A stretch of 64,000 nt of DNA from positions 1 to 64,000 of the forward strand of contig JAIGNY010001718.1 of NCBI GenBank assembly GCA_020152595.1, in the 5' to 3' direction. Source of the DNA: Chiridota heheva. Taxonomy: Eukaryota; Echinodermata; Holothuroidea; Apodida; Chiridotidae. Position numbers and translations under genes: made by a program. Positions 11,282 to 25,029 of the stretch are shown one piece after another. Below the pieces are notes generated by a model. The model was not told the DNA's origin and made no database searches. It saw only the letters and a list, made by a program, of their open reading frames with translations. Numbering within the stretch: the first letter of the stretch is position 1; every line of letters starts with the position of its first letter.

Positions 11282-12415
11282 TGGACAACACAACTTGAAC
11301 ACAAAGAAGGCAAAACAGATCTTAAAGCTCCGAGACGAAACAGATGATCAAAAACTTTTATATCAATTATTTTTTGCCGCAAATTATGTGATTTAGAGCA
11401 ATTATATATTCATCTGAAGTTGGGACATTTGTGGTAGCCGTTCGAAGTCACATTAATGTTTCTACTTCATGTACTAGCATATAAGTTAAATTAAACGTAA
11501 TGAAATTAAGTGAGTAACCCTTAACTCTTTTATTGTACACGTGATCATAGAAATGCCCTTAAAAATTTCTTATGTCAATTTTTCTGGAGGCCACTATCTA
11601 GCGGCAACGGAACAAAGTTTACTACAGCCGAAGCCCGAAGAGAGTGTGGGTTTCAGGGTTAGTCTACTGCCAAACCCTGGTCAGGGCACCAGTAGGGTAA
11701 ATCACAAATATTCATGTGCTTAAATTCATGCCTAAAGACGCCGACCATTTGCTTTTAAAATGTTTCATAAGATATTGTAGGACCATTCTCCACTACGTAA
11801 CGGATGTGATAGACTGGAGAATGGCCCTAGCATACCTCTGGGATAACCTGTGGACTAGAGTCATTCCTTATTTAAAAGTTAATTATGCCAAATTTAGCTG
11901 TACCTATATAGCCAGCCTGAGATAACCATTGGCCTTAGAGAATTACCAATACAAGGCCCGTCCACAACAGTCAAAATATACGTGATAGGGATCCGTTTCA
12001 GATGCTGACCGCGACTTGGCACATTTTTACCGCGATTATATCTGTTGAATATATTTTTACCAAGCTTTGAGACCCTTAAAGGAATATAGAATTGCTTTAA
12101 AAATCTATTAAAAAACATTGTGTTAAGCAAAACGTTTAGAATTGGTTAAACATTTACCATATCACAGCGTTTTTAAATATCAGGCTACAATGTATATATT
12201 TACGATGATTCAGTGATTCAGGACTATCATAATTCTCCAATGTTGTGCAGCTGCAGCTAATTCTGACCAAAAGTGTTTATCTTTACAATGCCCACAGTCA
12301 AATTCTATCAGAAATGGACTTTCCCCTCATTTTCAGTGACTAAGATTTAGGAAATAAAAAGAATTACACAAAGATTTTGAGTTATCTGCCCAGTAATACA
12401 TCACAAATGTTGCAT
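11282..12415. other. No gene seen
   Basis: Only short chance open frames occur on either strand and no repeat structure was recognised. Confidence 0.35.
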
Positions 12416-12516
12416 GCCCCCCCTTCCTCCCCCTTCCTCCCCCTTCCCTTCCCCCTTCCTCCCCCCTCCCCCTTCCTCCCCCTTCCTCCCCCTTCCTCCC
12501 CCCACCCCACCCCTTC
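12416..12516. repeat. Homopyrimidine (CCTTCCTCC)n tract
   Basis: About 100 bp of almost pure C and T on the plus strand in CCCCCTTCCT units. Such tracts can form triplex DNA. The G-rich complementary frame is an artefact. Confidence 0.85.
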
Positions 12517-14221
12517 CAACTAAATGTTATTGCAGCCGCCTGTAATTCTATCGACAATTGAAATTGGCCCTTGGGCATGTTCAGACTTGTATCTGACAAA
12601 CGTATCTGACAATGCGAGCAGCATTTAGTAAGAATTAGACGCTTAATAGCTTAAGTATCTTTCATTCTCTTTAAACTGTAAAAGTCTATTTGTTTTATAC
12701 GAATTGGAACATCGACCATCGTTGAAAAAGAGTTGTCCATATATGACAAATGGGGAGATCACAGACAGCCTAACCACTGAATGGAACTTGCTTAGCGCAA
12801 AGAACAGACGGAAATACGACAAGTCTGCGCAATTGGATAAGCAAAGATACGAATCGATATGATTTATTCATTGTTTGTTCATTTATTTTGTACAGATCTG
12901 CGGTCTGTCGTATCCCAATGATTGTTTGTCTATCTGCCTGTCTGTATTTCTCTCACTTCACCATTTATTTAGTTCATAATCATTTTTGTCATCCACAAAT
13001 TATTTCTCTGTCATTTTGATATATGCAGACATGTTTATACAAACAGTGTTGCTCCCATGGGTACCTGCAAAGTTGGCTCCAAATCGGACCCTCGATCTAA
13101 AAAAATTCAAGAATTAAATGACTGAATTTTTGGGTCTAGCTTCGTCACTGCTTCCGTACTTACACTCTTAAAAGTAGCTGGTGAAAATATCCTAGTAAGC
13201 ATATATTAATGTTATCCTGGTGCACTTTCTAAATACATATTTCAGCACATAGTGAACTTACATAGCCTAAGTTAAATCCGCAATGACATTTTTTCGTATA
13301 ATTTTTTTGCTATTTCAGGATTTTAAAGCATATCAGGCCACATTAGCACAGCAAGTTCAGTCGTGAGGTAATGCATGGGAGAAAGCATTGCCGCGATACC
13401 TCATCAAGTTTCACCGTTTATTAGGAATTAATCAAGGAAGATACATTTTTTTGACAGGAAAAAAAAAATCGTATTGCTTATGTATATACTTTGGAGTATG
13501 GGGCCAGATCATACGCCCAAAAGAAGAATTTCGAAAACGTTATGAAGTGAGCCTATTATATCCTACCACGGAGTTGGTTGCATGGTTGTCAGTTGTTTGC
13601 AGCAAACACATTTCTGACCAAAGAAATGATGAACTTCACATGCCACCATTTTCCTCTTCCATCTCGGCATATTTTTAGCAGGTTAGGCTGGGCTTCAAAC
13701 AGGTCATCTTCAACATCTCGGTTATACATGACTGCATGGCACTAGTTGAAATAGCAGCAATCCTGCATTTATCTCTATATACGCGTGAAATTGTCACTAA
13801 AAATTTATCAGTGGGCACGAAGCACTTTTCACCTAAAACTTGTGCAAAAAGTATGAAAAATTAGTGCTTTGGTTAACCTTAAGATAGACCTGTTTTTAAT
13901 ATGATATAATATGTCAATATAGCCTTTACCTAATCTGCTAATTACACCGCATAATTTCCAGTTCTGGAAACGTGTCTCTTCAGTTATTCAGTGGCAGTTA
14001 AACATAGCTAAGCTTGCTCGCATTAAACTGATCCTAACTTTCCCAACCCTAAGAGGATATAAGAGTCTGCTACACCAATCCCTTAAAGTGATTCTTTCTT
14101 TGACAGTATGTCTTTGTAACTGTTTATTTACATATAATGACTAAAAGTAATAGTAAAGAAAACATATTGCTTGTAGTATTTATAAATAATCAGCAATTCG
14201 TTACCAAAGATTAAAAACCTG
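12517..14221. other. No gene seen
   Basis: A 96-codon open frame at 13388-13678 has no recognisable domain and unremarkable composition, so I do not call it a gene. Confidence 0.35.
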
Positions 14222-15082
14222 TTGATTAAAAATATGCTGAAAAAGATCGACTACTTGTTGCCGAAAATCGACAACCGGCTGGGTAAGAGCAGTGGTCAGA
14301 TGATCGACAACCTTTTAATGTCGATCGATAACCTGTTGTCGACAATTGATAAGCCAATACTATTGACCAACAATCTATTGCCCATCATCGCCAATCCGTC
14401 ACTCAAAATAGCAGTCTGTTGCAAAAGATCACCAACCTGTTGCAGAAGAATGACAACTTGTTGTTAATGATCGATATCCTATTACCGCATATCGGCAACC
14501 TATTTCCGATGATCGACGACATGTTGTCATTGATCATTGATTAAATCATGTTGTCACTGATCGTCAACCTCCTACAAAAAATCGTCAACGTGTCTGCTGT
14601 CGTAGATAGATAACATGTTCAGATGTTATCGATGATGAATAACAGTGTGCCGAAGATCAGTAAACTGTTACCAATGATTGACAACCTCTTACAAATGATC
14701 GACAACCTGTTGCTGATGATATATGTTGCCAGTAACAACCTATTGGCAATGTTCAATATCCCGTTGCCGCAATGGCAGCCTGTTGAAGATGATCGACAAC
14801 CTATTTCTGCTGATCAATGGGTTGTTGCCGGTGATCAACAAACTCTTGCCGATGATCAGCAATCCTTTGCCAAAGATTAAAACATGTTGTCGTTGATTGA
14901 TATTATGCTGCTAAAGATCTACAACCTTATTGCCTATGTCTGTATGTTCGGCGATTGGTTGTCGATAATCGACAACCATTTGCCAATGGTCAATAACCTC
15001 TTCTCTAAAATTGACAGACACACTGTTTTTGAAGATTGACAGTTTTTTGCCGATGATTGATAACCTGTTACCATTGATCGAT
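14222..15082. repeat. Minisatellite of about 21-bp units (GATCGACAACCTGTTGCC), left part
   Basis: Diverged units built on ATGATCGACAACCTGTTGCC repeat throughout. The 21-bp period equals seven codons, and one frame reads repeats such as MIDNLL and KIDYLLP. Two open pieces (14222-14467 and 14623-14880) preserve it. The units are heavily mutated with indels. The same array, in the same orientation, resumes at 17850 beyond the retrotransposon. Confidence 0.85.
15068..15082. repeat. 15-bp target site duplication, left copy
   Basis: TTACCATTGATCGAT here is identical to 17850-17864. It is a piece of the minisatellite unit that was duplicated on insertion. Confidence 0.9.
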
Positions 15083-15109
15083 CCTTACCTTACCGTTCCT
15101 TTCTCCTGG

Positions 15110-15620
15110 GTATGGATATTGAGGCTTCTCTAAGAAAATTCTTCCATCTCTTTCTGTCTTTTGCTGCTACTGCAGCTTCTCCCCCAGCTGTTCTATCCAA
15201 AACTGTTTCTCTCCTTTTCTGCCCCTCTTCTCCATGTAGTCTTAGGTCTTCCCTTCTTTCGTTTACCTCCTGGTGTCTAGGTGATGGATATTTTGGAATA
15301 GTTTTCTTCGTTCTTTCTTAATACAAGACCCAACCATCTCCATCTTTTCTTAAATATCTCCTTGCTTATCTCCACTGTGTCTGTTCGTTCATATAGTTCT
15401 TCATTGGTGACATTCACTGGCTATCTAATTTTTCAAATAATTCTCTAAGGCATCTTCTTTGGAACACATCTAGTTTCTTTTCGTCAGCTTTTGTCAGCTT
15501 CCAGGTTTCACATTCATAGAGGAATACTGAGATTACATTTGATTGAAATATTTTCAGTTTAGTTTTTATTCGGTAAATGTTTAATTTCCAAAACTTGTTA
15601 AGTTTCCTGTGCCAGCCCAA
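15110..15620 (-). pseudogene. Retrotransposon C-terminal region after the reverse transcriptase
   Basis: Minus-strand frames give LYECETWKLTKADEKKLDVF then QRRCLREL, a thumb/connection motif common in LINE proteins. About 70 codons on comes GGKRKKGRPKTTWRR and then EKERNSFG, matching the GKRxxGRPxxTWRR C-terminal block seen in many animal LINE polyproteins. A TAG replaces the expected codon before TPGG, and the frames are out of register. Confidence 0.75.
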
Positions 15621-15761
15621 TTCTGCGTTTTATGTCTAAATCAGTATCTCCTTCTTTGGACAGTGTTTCAACGAGATAGACAAAGTTGTCAACATCTTCA
15701 AGCTCTGTATTCATTTCATTTGCAACTGTAATTGTTCCATCAATTTTGTTGTTAATGAACA

Positions 15762-16620
15762 TTATCTTTGTATTTTTTCAATAATCTTTAGACCAACCGT
15801 TTTACCTGTTTCATGTAGTTTGCTTGTTTTGTCTTGGAGTTGTTCTTTGGTGCTAGAAATAAGTGCAATGTCATCAGCGTAGTCAAGATCATCTAGGGCT
15901 GTAAATAAGTTCCACTGGATTCCATTCCTTCTGCCTTGTGTACTGCTTCTCATCACCCCGTCAATAGTAAGTATAAAGAGGAAACCAGACATTACACATC
16001 CTTGTTTTACCCCAGTTTCACAGAAAACCAATCAGATGGTTTTCCATCGCTTAACACTGCACATTTGCTGCCATAATACAAGCTCTGTATAATATTTGTG
16101 TATTTCATGGGTATCCCATAATGTGCCATAATCTTCCACATCATGCTTCTGTCTAAACTGTAGAACGCCTTCTGAAAGTCAATGAAGTTGAGGTATACTG
16201 TGGCTTTCAATTCCAAACATTGTTTTACTATATTTTTAAAGGTGAATATTTGTTCAGTAGTTCCTCTACCACTTCTAAAGACAGCTTGCTCGTAACGAAA
16301 TTTGGTATCTATTGCGCTACGTAGCCTGGCAATCAATATCCTTCCAAATATCTTACTTGTTGTTGGTATTGAGGATATACCTCTGTTGTTGTCACAAATT
16401 GCCAGGTCACCTTTCTTTGGTATAATAGTTATAATGCTTTTTTTTATGCATCTGGCACTTCTTCTGTATCTAAAATTCGGTTGAATAATGTAGTTAACGT
16501 CTCCTTCGTCAAATCCATACTTTCTATACCTTTCCACATTTCAATGCTCTAATTTATTCCATTCACTCCTGGTGTTTTTCCATTTTTCATCTTTGACAGA
16601 GCATTATTTATTTCTTCGGC
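15762..16620 (-). pseudogene. Reverse transcriptase domain, broken
   Basis: Reading from the 5' side on the minus strand: EEINNALSKMKNGKTPGVNG (finger motif, about 16610-16556); IITIIPKKGD; motif A as YLNFIDFQKAFYSLDR, keeping the metal-binding D of IDF but with Y for the usual second D; then TGVKQGCVMSGFLF; and the catalytic YADD in LDDLDYADDIALISS. The 176-codon and 89-codon frames overlap at 16007-16031 in different registers, a frameshift in the middle of the palm. The family's role is copying element RNA into DNA at the target. This copy cannot make an intact enzyme. Confidence 0.88.
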
Positions 16621-16982
16621 TAGGATCTTGACATAAATGTCATCTTTGTTTGCCTCTATACCTTGGTTGGTTGCCTCTGGTATAGGCTGGTTTCAAGTTG
16701 ATTCGGAGTGTTCTTTTCATCTTTCTCTCATCTCATCTTCTCCAGTGATAAATGTTCCATTTCTTCTTCCTTTACAACATATTTTCTTTGTAATATTGCA
16801 TAGATCACTCGTGTCTCCACGTGATGCTGCATCTTCTGCTTCTTTCGCCATATTCATCTTTCTTTTATCTGATCGGACTCTTTTCTTTATATCTCTGCCT
16901 TTCTTTTCGTATTCTGTTTTTTTAACTGTCTCATTCTTTTAGATTTTGCTTCATCTATTTGACATTTGAGATTTGTTCAGTC

Positions 16983-17849
16983 TTAAATAGCTCTCCATGA
17001 GTTAGCCGAAATCCATGGTTTACTTGTAACTTTCCTTTCCCCTAATACTTTCTTTGCGGTATTAATATGTGCTGTTTTAATGTTTACCCACTTTTCGTTT
17101 ATACTATCATTCCTGTCTCTCCTCATATTCTTGTTCAGCTCTGTGTTGTAGTCATGTCTTACTTCTACTTCTACACATTTTAGTCTTCGACTCAAAAATG
17201 GGTCTTGATGTTTGGCTGTTTTTCTTCTCACTTCTCAGATTAACTCTGATATTTCCCATTAGCAGACTGTAGTCACTGTGTGTATCGCTTCCTTTTTTAA
17301 TTCTTACATCTAACAAAGACCCAATATGTTTCCTAGGTATTGTAAAATGGTCAATTTGGTTTCTAGTATTGCCATTTCGGACAGTCCATGTGTACTTGTG
17401 GATGTCTCTATGCTTGAACACAGTACCTCGAATGATGAGTCCATCAACCTCACATAAGTCTGCAAATCGTTCGCCATTTTCCTTCATAATTCCCAGACCT
17501 TTCCCTCATTACACTTTCACATCTTTCACACCCTTCTCTGCCTGTTCTGTTGGCTCATAGATCTATATAATGGTTAGTTTCATTAGTTTTGTCTGGAATC
17601 TTGCTTTAATAATTTGTTCATTTATTGGATTCCTATTAATAAGGCTGTACTTCATCTCCTTAGCTATATCAATACATACTCCTTTTTTATGCTTATCTTC
17701 ACCTCCAGATTAAAGAATTAGCTCACCAGAATCTTTTTAAACTTTACCAAAACCCAGCCATCTTATTTCACTAATTCCGAGTATTCCTATGTCATCTTTC
17801 CTCATTTCCTTTACCATTACTGCTCTTTCTCCCGTTTCATATAATGTCC
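16983..17849 (-). pseudogene. Apurinic-type endonuclease domain of the retrotransposon, broken
   Basis: Starting at the truncated 5' end, the minus strand encodes DDIGILGISEIRW with the conserved active-site glutamate context. Next are DSGELIL and SGGEDKHKKGV, then after stops GNTRNQIDHFTIPRKH, and DTHSDYSLL where the family normally has SDH, so the catalytic histidine is lost. A linker open frame (16983-17231) rich in K, R and N follows. This domain nicks target DNA in LINE-type elements. Confidence 0.82.
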
Positions 17850-17864
17850 TTACCATTGATCGAT
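17850..17864. repeat. 15-bp target site duplication, right copy
   Basis: TTACCATTGATCGAT is identical to 15068-15082 and starts the resumed minisatellite. Confidence 0.9.
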
Positions 17865-18465
17865 AACCTTTTATAAATAATCGACAACAGGTTGCTGATG
17901 ACCGACAATATGTTGCAAGCTACCGTACAACTTTTGTAAATGATCGACAACCCCTTACTGAAAAAACCTGTTGCCGAAGATTGACAGCTTGCTGCCAAAA
18001 TTTGACAAACTTTTGACAAAGATCGATAACCTATTGCTGCTGATTAACAATTTGTTCTCATTGATGGACAAACTCTTGCAAATGATCGACAACCAGACAA
18101 CCCCTTATCCAAAAAAGACAACCTGTTGCCAATGATCGACAACTTGTTGCCAAAGATCAGTGACTTGTTGCCGAAGGTCGGCAGCTCCTTGATGATAATC
18201 AGCTACTTTATTGCAGAAGATTGGTGACTTGTTGCACCTGTTACCAATGAGCGCTAACGTTTTTTTCAGTTATCGACAACCTATTCCTGCTGATCGACAA
18301 TATATTGTCAATAATCTATTGCCAACGACCAAATATCAACAACCTGTTTTTGAAGATCAATAACCCTTTGTTGTGTATCGAAAACCTTTTGGTGAATAAA
18401 TTAAAGCTCGTTGCCATATATTGAGAACCTATTGTCGATGTTCGATAACATATTGTCAAAGGCAA
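17850..18465. repeat. Minisatellite of about 21-bp units, right part
   Basis: This continues the array of 14222-15082 in the same orientation, with units such as GATCGACAACCTGTTGCC and GATCAATAACCCTTTG. Without the insertion the array would be about 1.5 kb long. Confidence 0.85.
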
Positions 18466-20218
18466 CCTCAGTCCAAATTTCACCCGTGGATTTAGCGTTT
18501 TTTATCATATTCACACCAGACCGATATCATTTCCATGTTTAATTGAGATAAAGGAACAATGTTTCCATGATATAGCCTCATCCTTCTAAACAGTGTTGAA
18601 AGAGCGATTTAAGGCTAGGAATAATGATGCACTTATATGCAATGTCTGAGCATTAAAATACTTACATGTGTCCTTTTCGTAGCTGTTCATTTATTCTGTA
18701 CTGTCAAGAAAGATAGGAATCACAAGTTTAAAGAATTTATGTAACCTCACTTAATAGTGCAATAAAAAAATATAAAAAGAAATCCCTGCTAAGACTGAGG
18801 CAGGGATTCATTCAAGTTCATTCAAGATCTAAATCAGATTTCTTCGTTTTCAATCGATTCTTTTGAATATTTCAGCTTATTTGATCGCTAGATTTCAAGT
18901 TTGTAATATCTTCGAAGGAATGTTATGCCCCATTAATTCAGTATTCACTTAATGTTGAATGTCGCCCTCTTTTAGTTTGGCTCTTTTTTTTTTTTTATAT
19001 TTATTTTTAGATCAAAAGATATGAAGGTTCAGTTTGTGTGTTTCAGGTTTGTTATAAATTAGCGTGCGAAGTAGAAATGGGAGGTGTACGAAAGGAAGAG
19101 AGCGAGCAAGCATCGCCAAAGTATATTACCAAATATTTAATGAAAATTTGGAAAATTAAAACAAATCTTATTCCGGAAAAATACCCTTGCCCCCAATATT
19201 ATGTTGAGGCCATGTGAATAAAATATAAACATTTCTAGCTTCGTAAAAACTCAGGGTATTTGTTTCATTGTCTTTATAATGATTTATAATTGATGAAATT
19301 CGAGAAATATTCCTTAAAATATATTGATACAGGTGTCATTTCTCATACTTATTATTCCACGATTATAAGCACTGTTCATGTAACGGGTTCTCATAAGCGT
19401 GGGTACGGAGGGATTAGAAGTGGGGGGAGGGGGTCGCGGGAGGGGACTCTTGCCTTTATTGAAGAGAACGAATCAATTAAACTTTCCACCAACAAAATCT
19501 CGGAAATGAAATTCGATATTTCACCTCTACTCACGCCATGAAGCCCTTAATATTGGTCTTAATGTCCAGAAAACAAATTTCAGTAGGCCTCATATTCTAC
19601 CTGGGTTTATAAGCTGCCCATTAACAGTAACAATAATTGTTCAATTGGCAATGAGATTCACACAAACTGTTTTAATTTTCCCTTCCACGATCTGACGATA
19701 AAAGAAAATGACAAAACTTGAGGATAAGACTCGACCAACGTTCAAACAAAAGTCGCGACATGAATAATGGGCCCATGATGGCGTTAATAATATATAGGGA
19801 TCATTTCTCAAATTCATCAAGTATCCATTTTGTATACCATGCATTCGGGGGCACATATTTATTTCAATAATTTTTCGTTTTTTTCTCGTCATCTGGCTTA
19901 TGTGAGAAGATGGCTTGTCATCTTTGTGGGATGCAGCATAAATCTATTTCCTATTGCCTGCTCGCATTTCGGCTTTGAATATTATTCTACATGTTTTAAA
20001 CGTTTTCGAATACATATCTGGATATCTATTGAACTTTCAAAACTTGCGTCCTCACTTTAACTGCGAGTTCAAACAATTGCAAATGATGGTTTGGGAAAAG
20101 CTGAAGACAGGTTTAATCGAACGAAGTTTCCCCCTTATCTTCTTCTCAATGTTTATATGTTGTTTTTTATTTTTATTTTCATGAATAGGAACGCTATGAG
20201 GAATGGTGACTGGTATGG
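18466..20218. other. No gene seen
   Basis: Only unsupported open frames of up to 83 codons. A T-rich run lies at 18985-19000 and a G-rich run at 19420-19445. Confidence 0.35.
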
Positions 20219-20681
20219 CAGTCCGGGAGTATGCCTATCAATGGGAACATAAATGTTCTTTTGCTACATGGAAGTTACCATTTTGTGATATTTCCCATGA
20301 TCCTTTGCTGTGCTAACGTTAAAGCCTTATGCAATGTTACGTATTTCAAATTTGAAATACGTCTGGGAAAAGTATCTTTGTTAGGGGAAACTTAAAACTC
20401 ATGAAAATACCTTAACTACTGTCATGGCTAAAACTTTTCCACTCCCATTTGATATGTTTACCATGCTGTGTTTGAAATATTAGATATAATAGACACAGCA
20501 GCTAGGCTTTCAGCCGCGAAACAGCCATTTTGGAACTTCAAATGTGTTCAACTTTATTATTTTAGATATTTCAAGTATATAAATGATAAATTATGACATT
20601 TTATCTAAACAGTTTGGCTGCATGACTTCACTATTCTCGTGTGATATACATGTTCCTATTAATAGGAATGTTCTTTGACTG
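20219..20681 (+). mobile_element. CAGTCC-family non-autonomous DNA transposon, copy 2
   Basis: It begins CAGTCCGGGAGTATGCC and ends in TCTTTGACTG, inverted with the left end over CAGTC and again over GGAACAT. It is flanked by perfect 5-bp copies of TATGG (20214-20218 and 20682-20686). In reverse complement it matches copy 1 at 8321-8898 in several blocks (GCTAACGTTAAAGCCTTATG, ATATGTTTACCATGC). It contains a perfect 24-bp palindrome at 20339-20362 and no coding frame. Confidence 0.78.
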
Positions 20682-22873
<2,192 letters not shown>

Positions 22874-23471
22874 CAGCTTTAGCTACCAGTATAACCGGAA
22901 TGCTGGCCATGACAAGGCAAGAAAGATACCAGTAAGTTTTTATTTCCACCACAAAGATCAGAAGATACATCAACTGGGGCGCAACCTCCCCCCCTCCCCA
23001 CCCCGTCATCAGGTTTGAATATTAACAACAAATACTGTCTGGAGTGAATTATGCGAGTCTATAATGTATATCCTGATTTTATCCCCCAAGATGATCTATT
23101 TCCCAGCTATAGGCCTACAACAAGACAGCTATAGCGCCTATTGGGTACCAATAGATGTTTCCAATACGTGGCAGTACTTGTTACAATTGCTGGTTTAATC
23201 AAACTTCAAATAACACGTTACCACAGAGTTACCCATTTAATCCTTGTATAGTGAGACATGCACTAACACAAGCTGAACCGAATGGAGTTAAAACATGTAT
23301 TCAAATTTCTTTGTATACCGACAGACCAAGCAGTGAAAACAAAATTAACTGCCTTTTATGCAGAAACCACAGCACATACAAAGTATCGATTACAATAAAT
23401 TAATGTTACAAATATGTACATAAATGTAAATTGTAAAGAGATAACAGAAAGTTTGAAAATTGTAAAATTCT

Positions 23472-23752
23472 AAAGTAATTGTAAATGACAAAATTTTCGG
23501 TAATCCACAGTTAAAAAATAATAATATTTCTTAACTAATTGCGAAAAGGAACTAATCAAATATTATAAATTGATGAATGTAAACCGCTAAACTACAACTG
23601 CAGATGACAAGATTTCGATAACCAAAAGTTAGAATTTAACTAACAATATTTCTGAACTAATTGCGAGAAAGAAGATAATCAAATATTACAAATTAAGTAG
23701 TCTAAACTAATTGCAGATAACAAGATTTCGGTAGTCACAATGTCTAGATAAC
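23472..23752. repeat. Tandem repeat of about 115 bp, 2.4 copies
   Basis: Shared words recur in order: GACAAAATTTTCGGTAA / GACAAGATTTCGATAAC / AACAAGATTTCGGTAGT, and CTAATTGCG...AATCAAATATTA in copies 1 and 2. The third copy is partial. Confidence 0.75.
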
Positions 23753-24996
23753 ACGAGCGTCTGTCTAACTCTTATCTGGCTACTGTATATGAACTGATAA
23801 AACACGTGTGAATATTTCATCGAATTCATATATCTAAGCTAAGAACTTTAAATGTCATTACGTAAAGATACATAGAAATGAGAAAAAGTACAGATATTTG
23901 TGCCAGGCCATAGCAAAACAATGGTAAATAAGGGCGGTGGAAAGAGGCGACATAAACACTTGACATGGGTCTTAATCTGACAATGTTAAGTCAGCAAAAA
24001 ACTTTCTCGAGGACATGAACGCCAACAGATCGTAACAAAAGTACTCTCCCCAGTGCGTTACAAAGTTATGTAATATCCCCCTCTAAAATTGGGATTGCTT
24101 TTTCTTCAGAGATACAGACAATGTGTTCAACCAACGCCCCCTTAGGGTCATGGTTATACTAGTATCCCTCATCTTTTTAGGAAAAAATCCGGCAATTATT
24201 AGATTTCTATGGGACAGGTTCTATATACTACGTAAACGATGGCAGTGAACTGGTCGTCGTGTTTTGGTAAAGTTTGGCAGTGATTCATTACTACGTGAAA
24301 CCAATATATTTTAACATGGCAGCAATTAAGTTTCCATGATTTTGAATTCGTTACAAGGAGAACTAACAAACTGATCTCACCAATCTTAAGCCCATGCGGC
24401 TCTAATGATAAAAGTTCAATTACAATGACTTCATAACTTTTCTTAATTGTATGCATGCATATAACGTGGGGGTAGTCTTTCGATTTATAAACTCGTTTAA
24501 GTCTGCGAGTAAGGCATTCACGTCTGCAAGTGTGAACGGCCCTAGAATAAAAGGAGGAGGAGATTTAATTAATGTAAGATCAATTTTTCTCTTCCTTCCC
24601 TCGGAAATTACTGAGAAAATTTATATTGGCCACACTCGATAGCTAAAAGGCATAATCCTCATGCACACTACGGATTGTGGTGTCATTTTTTATTAGTCTT
24701 TAGATGAACTCCATATGCCTATATATCAGGTTTGTATTAAAATGTACAAAATGATTTTAAGACTTATATAAGGAATGTAATAATCTGTTACCCAAATGAT
24801 GGAAATTAATAAGTGCTCAGAGGAGGAAGAAGAACGTAATTCGCATACTAGTCGTTTGGCCTAAGACAATCAAATTAATTCTAAACTCAAAGCGAAAGCT
24901 ATATAAGCGAAGTCAATAGAATTCTAATTGCAAAAACATAATTCTAATTCTACCGTGTATGATGAATACAGTGAGCCCGTAACCGCATGAACAGCA
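23753..24996. other. No gene seen
   Basis: No supported coding or repeat structure; the longest open frame is 85 codons with no motif. Confidence 0.3.
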
Positions 24997-25029
24997 CACG
25001 TGGCGGCGCCGGCACGTGGCGGCGCCGTG
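24997..25029. repeat. GC-rich tandem CACGTGGCGGCGCC, two copies
   Basis: CACGTGGCGGCGCC occurs at 24997 and 25013 (period 16), in otherwise AT-rich DNA. Each copy holds the E-box CACGTG and the palindrome GGCGCC. Confidence 0.85.

Larger units (their letters stand above)
15083..17849 (-). mobile_element. 5'-truncated non-LTR retrotransposon (endonuclease plus reverse transcriptase)
   Basis: The 2767-bp insertion lies exactly between two perfect 15-bp duplications. On the minus strand it encodes, in order, an apurinic-type endonuclease, a linker, a reverse transcriptase and a C-terminal region, as in LINE-type elements that insert by target-primed reverse transcription. The 5' end begins a few codons into the endonuclease domain (LYETGERAVMVKEMRKDDIG), so the element is 5'-truncated. 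The 3' end finishes in GGTAAGGTAAGG, a short microsatellite-like tail. Frameshifts and stops throughout show that it is inactive. The clade (RTE-, CR1- or other-like) cannot be fixed without a phylogeny. Confidence 0.92.
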
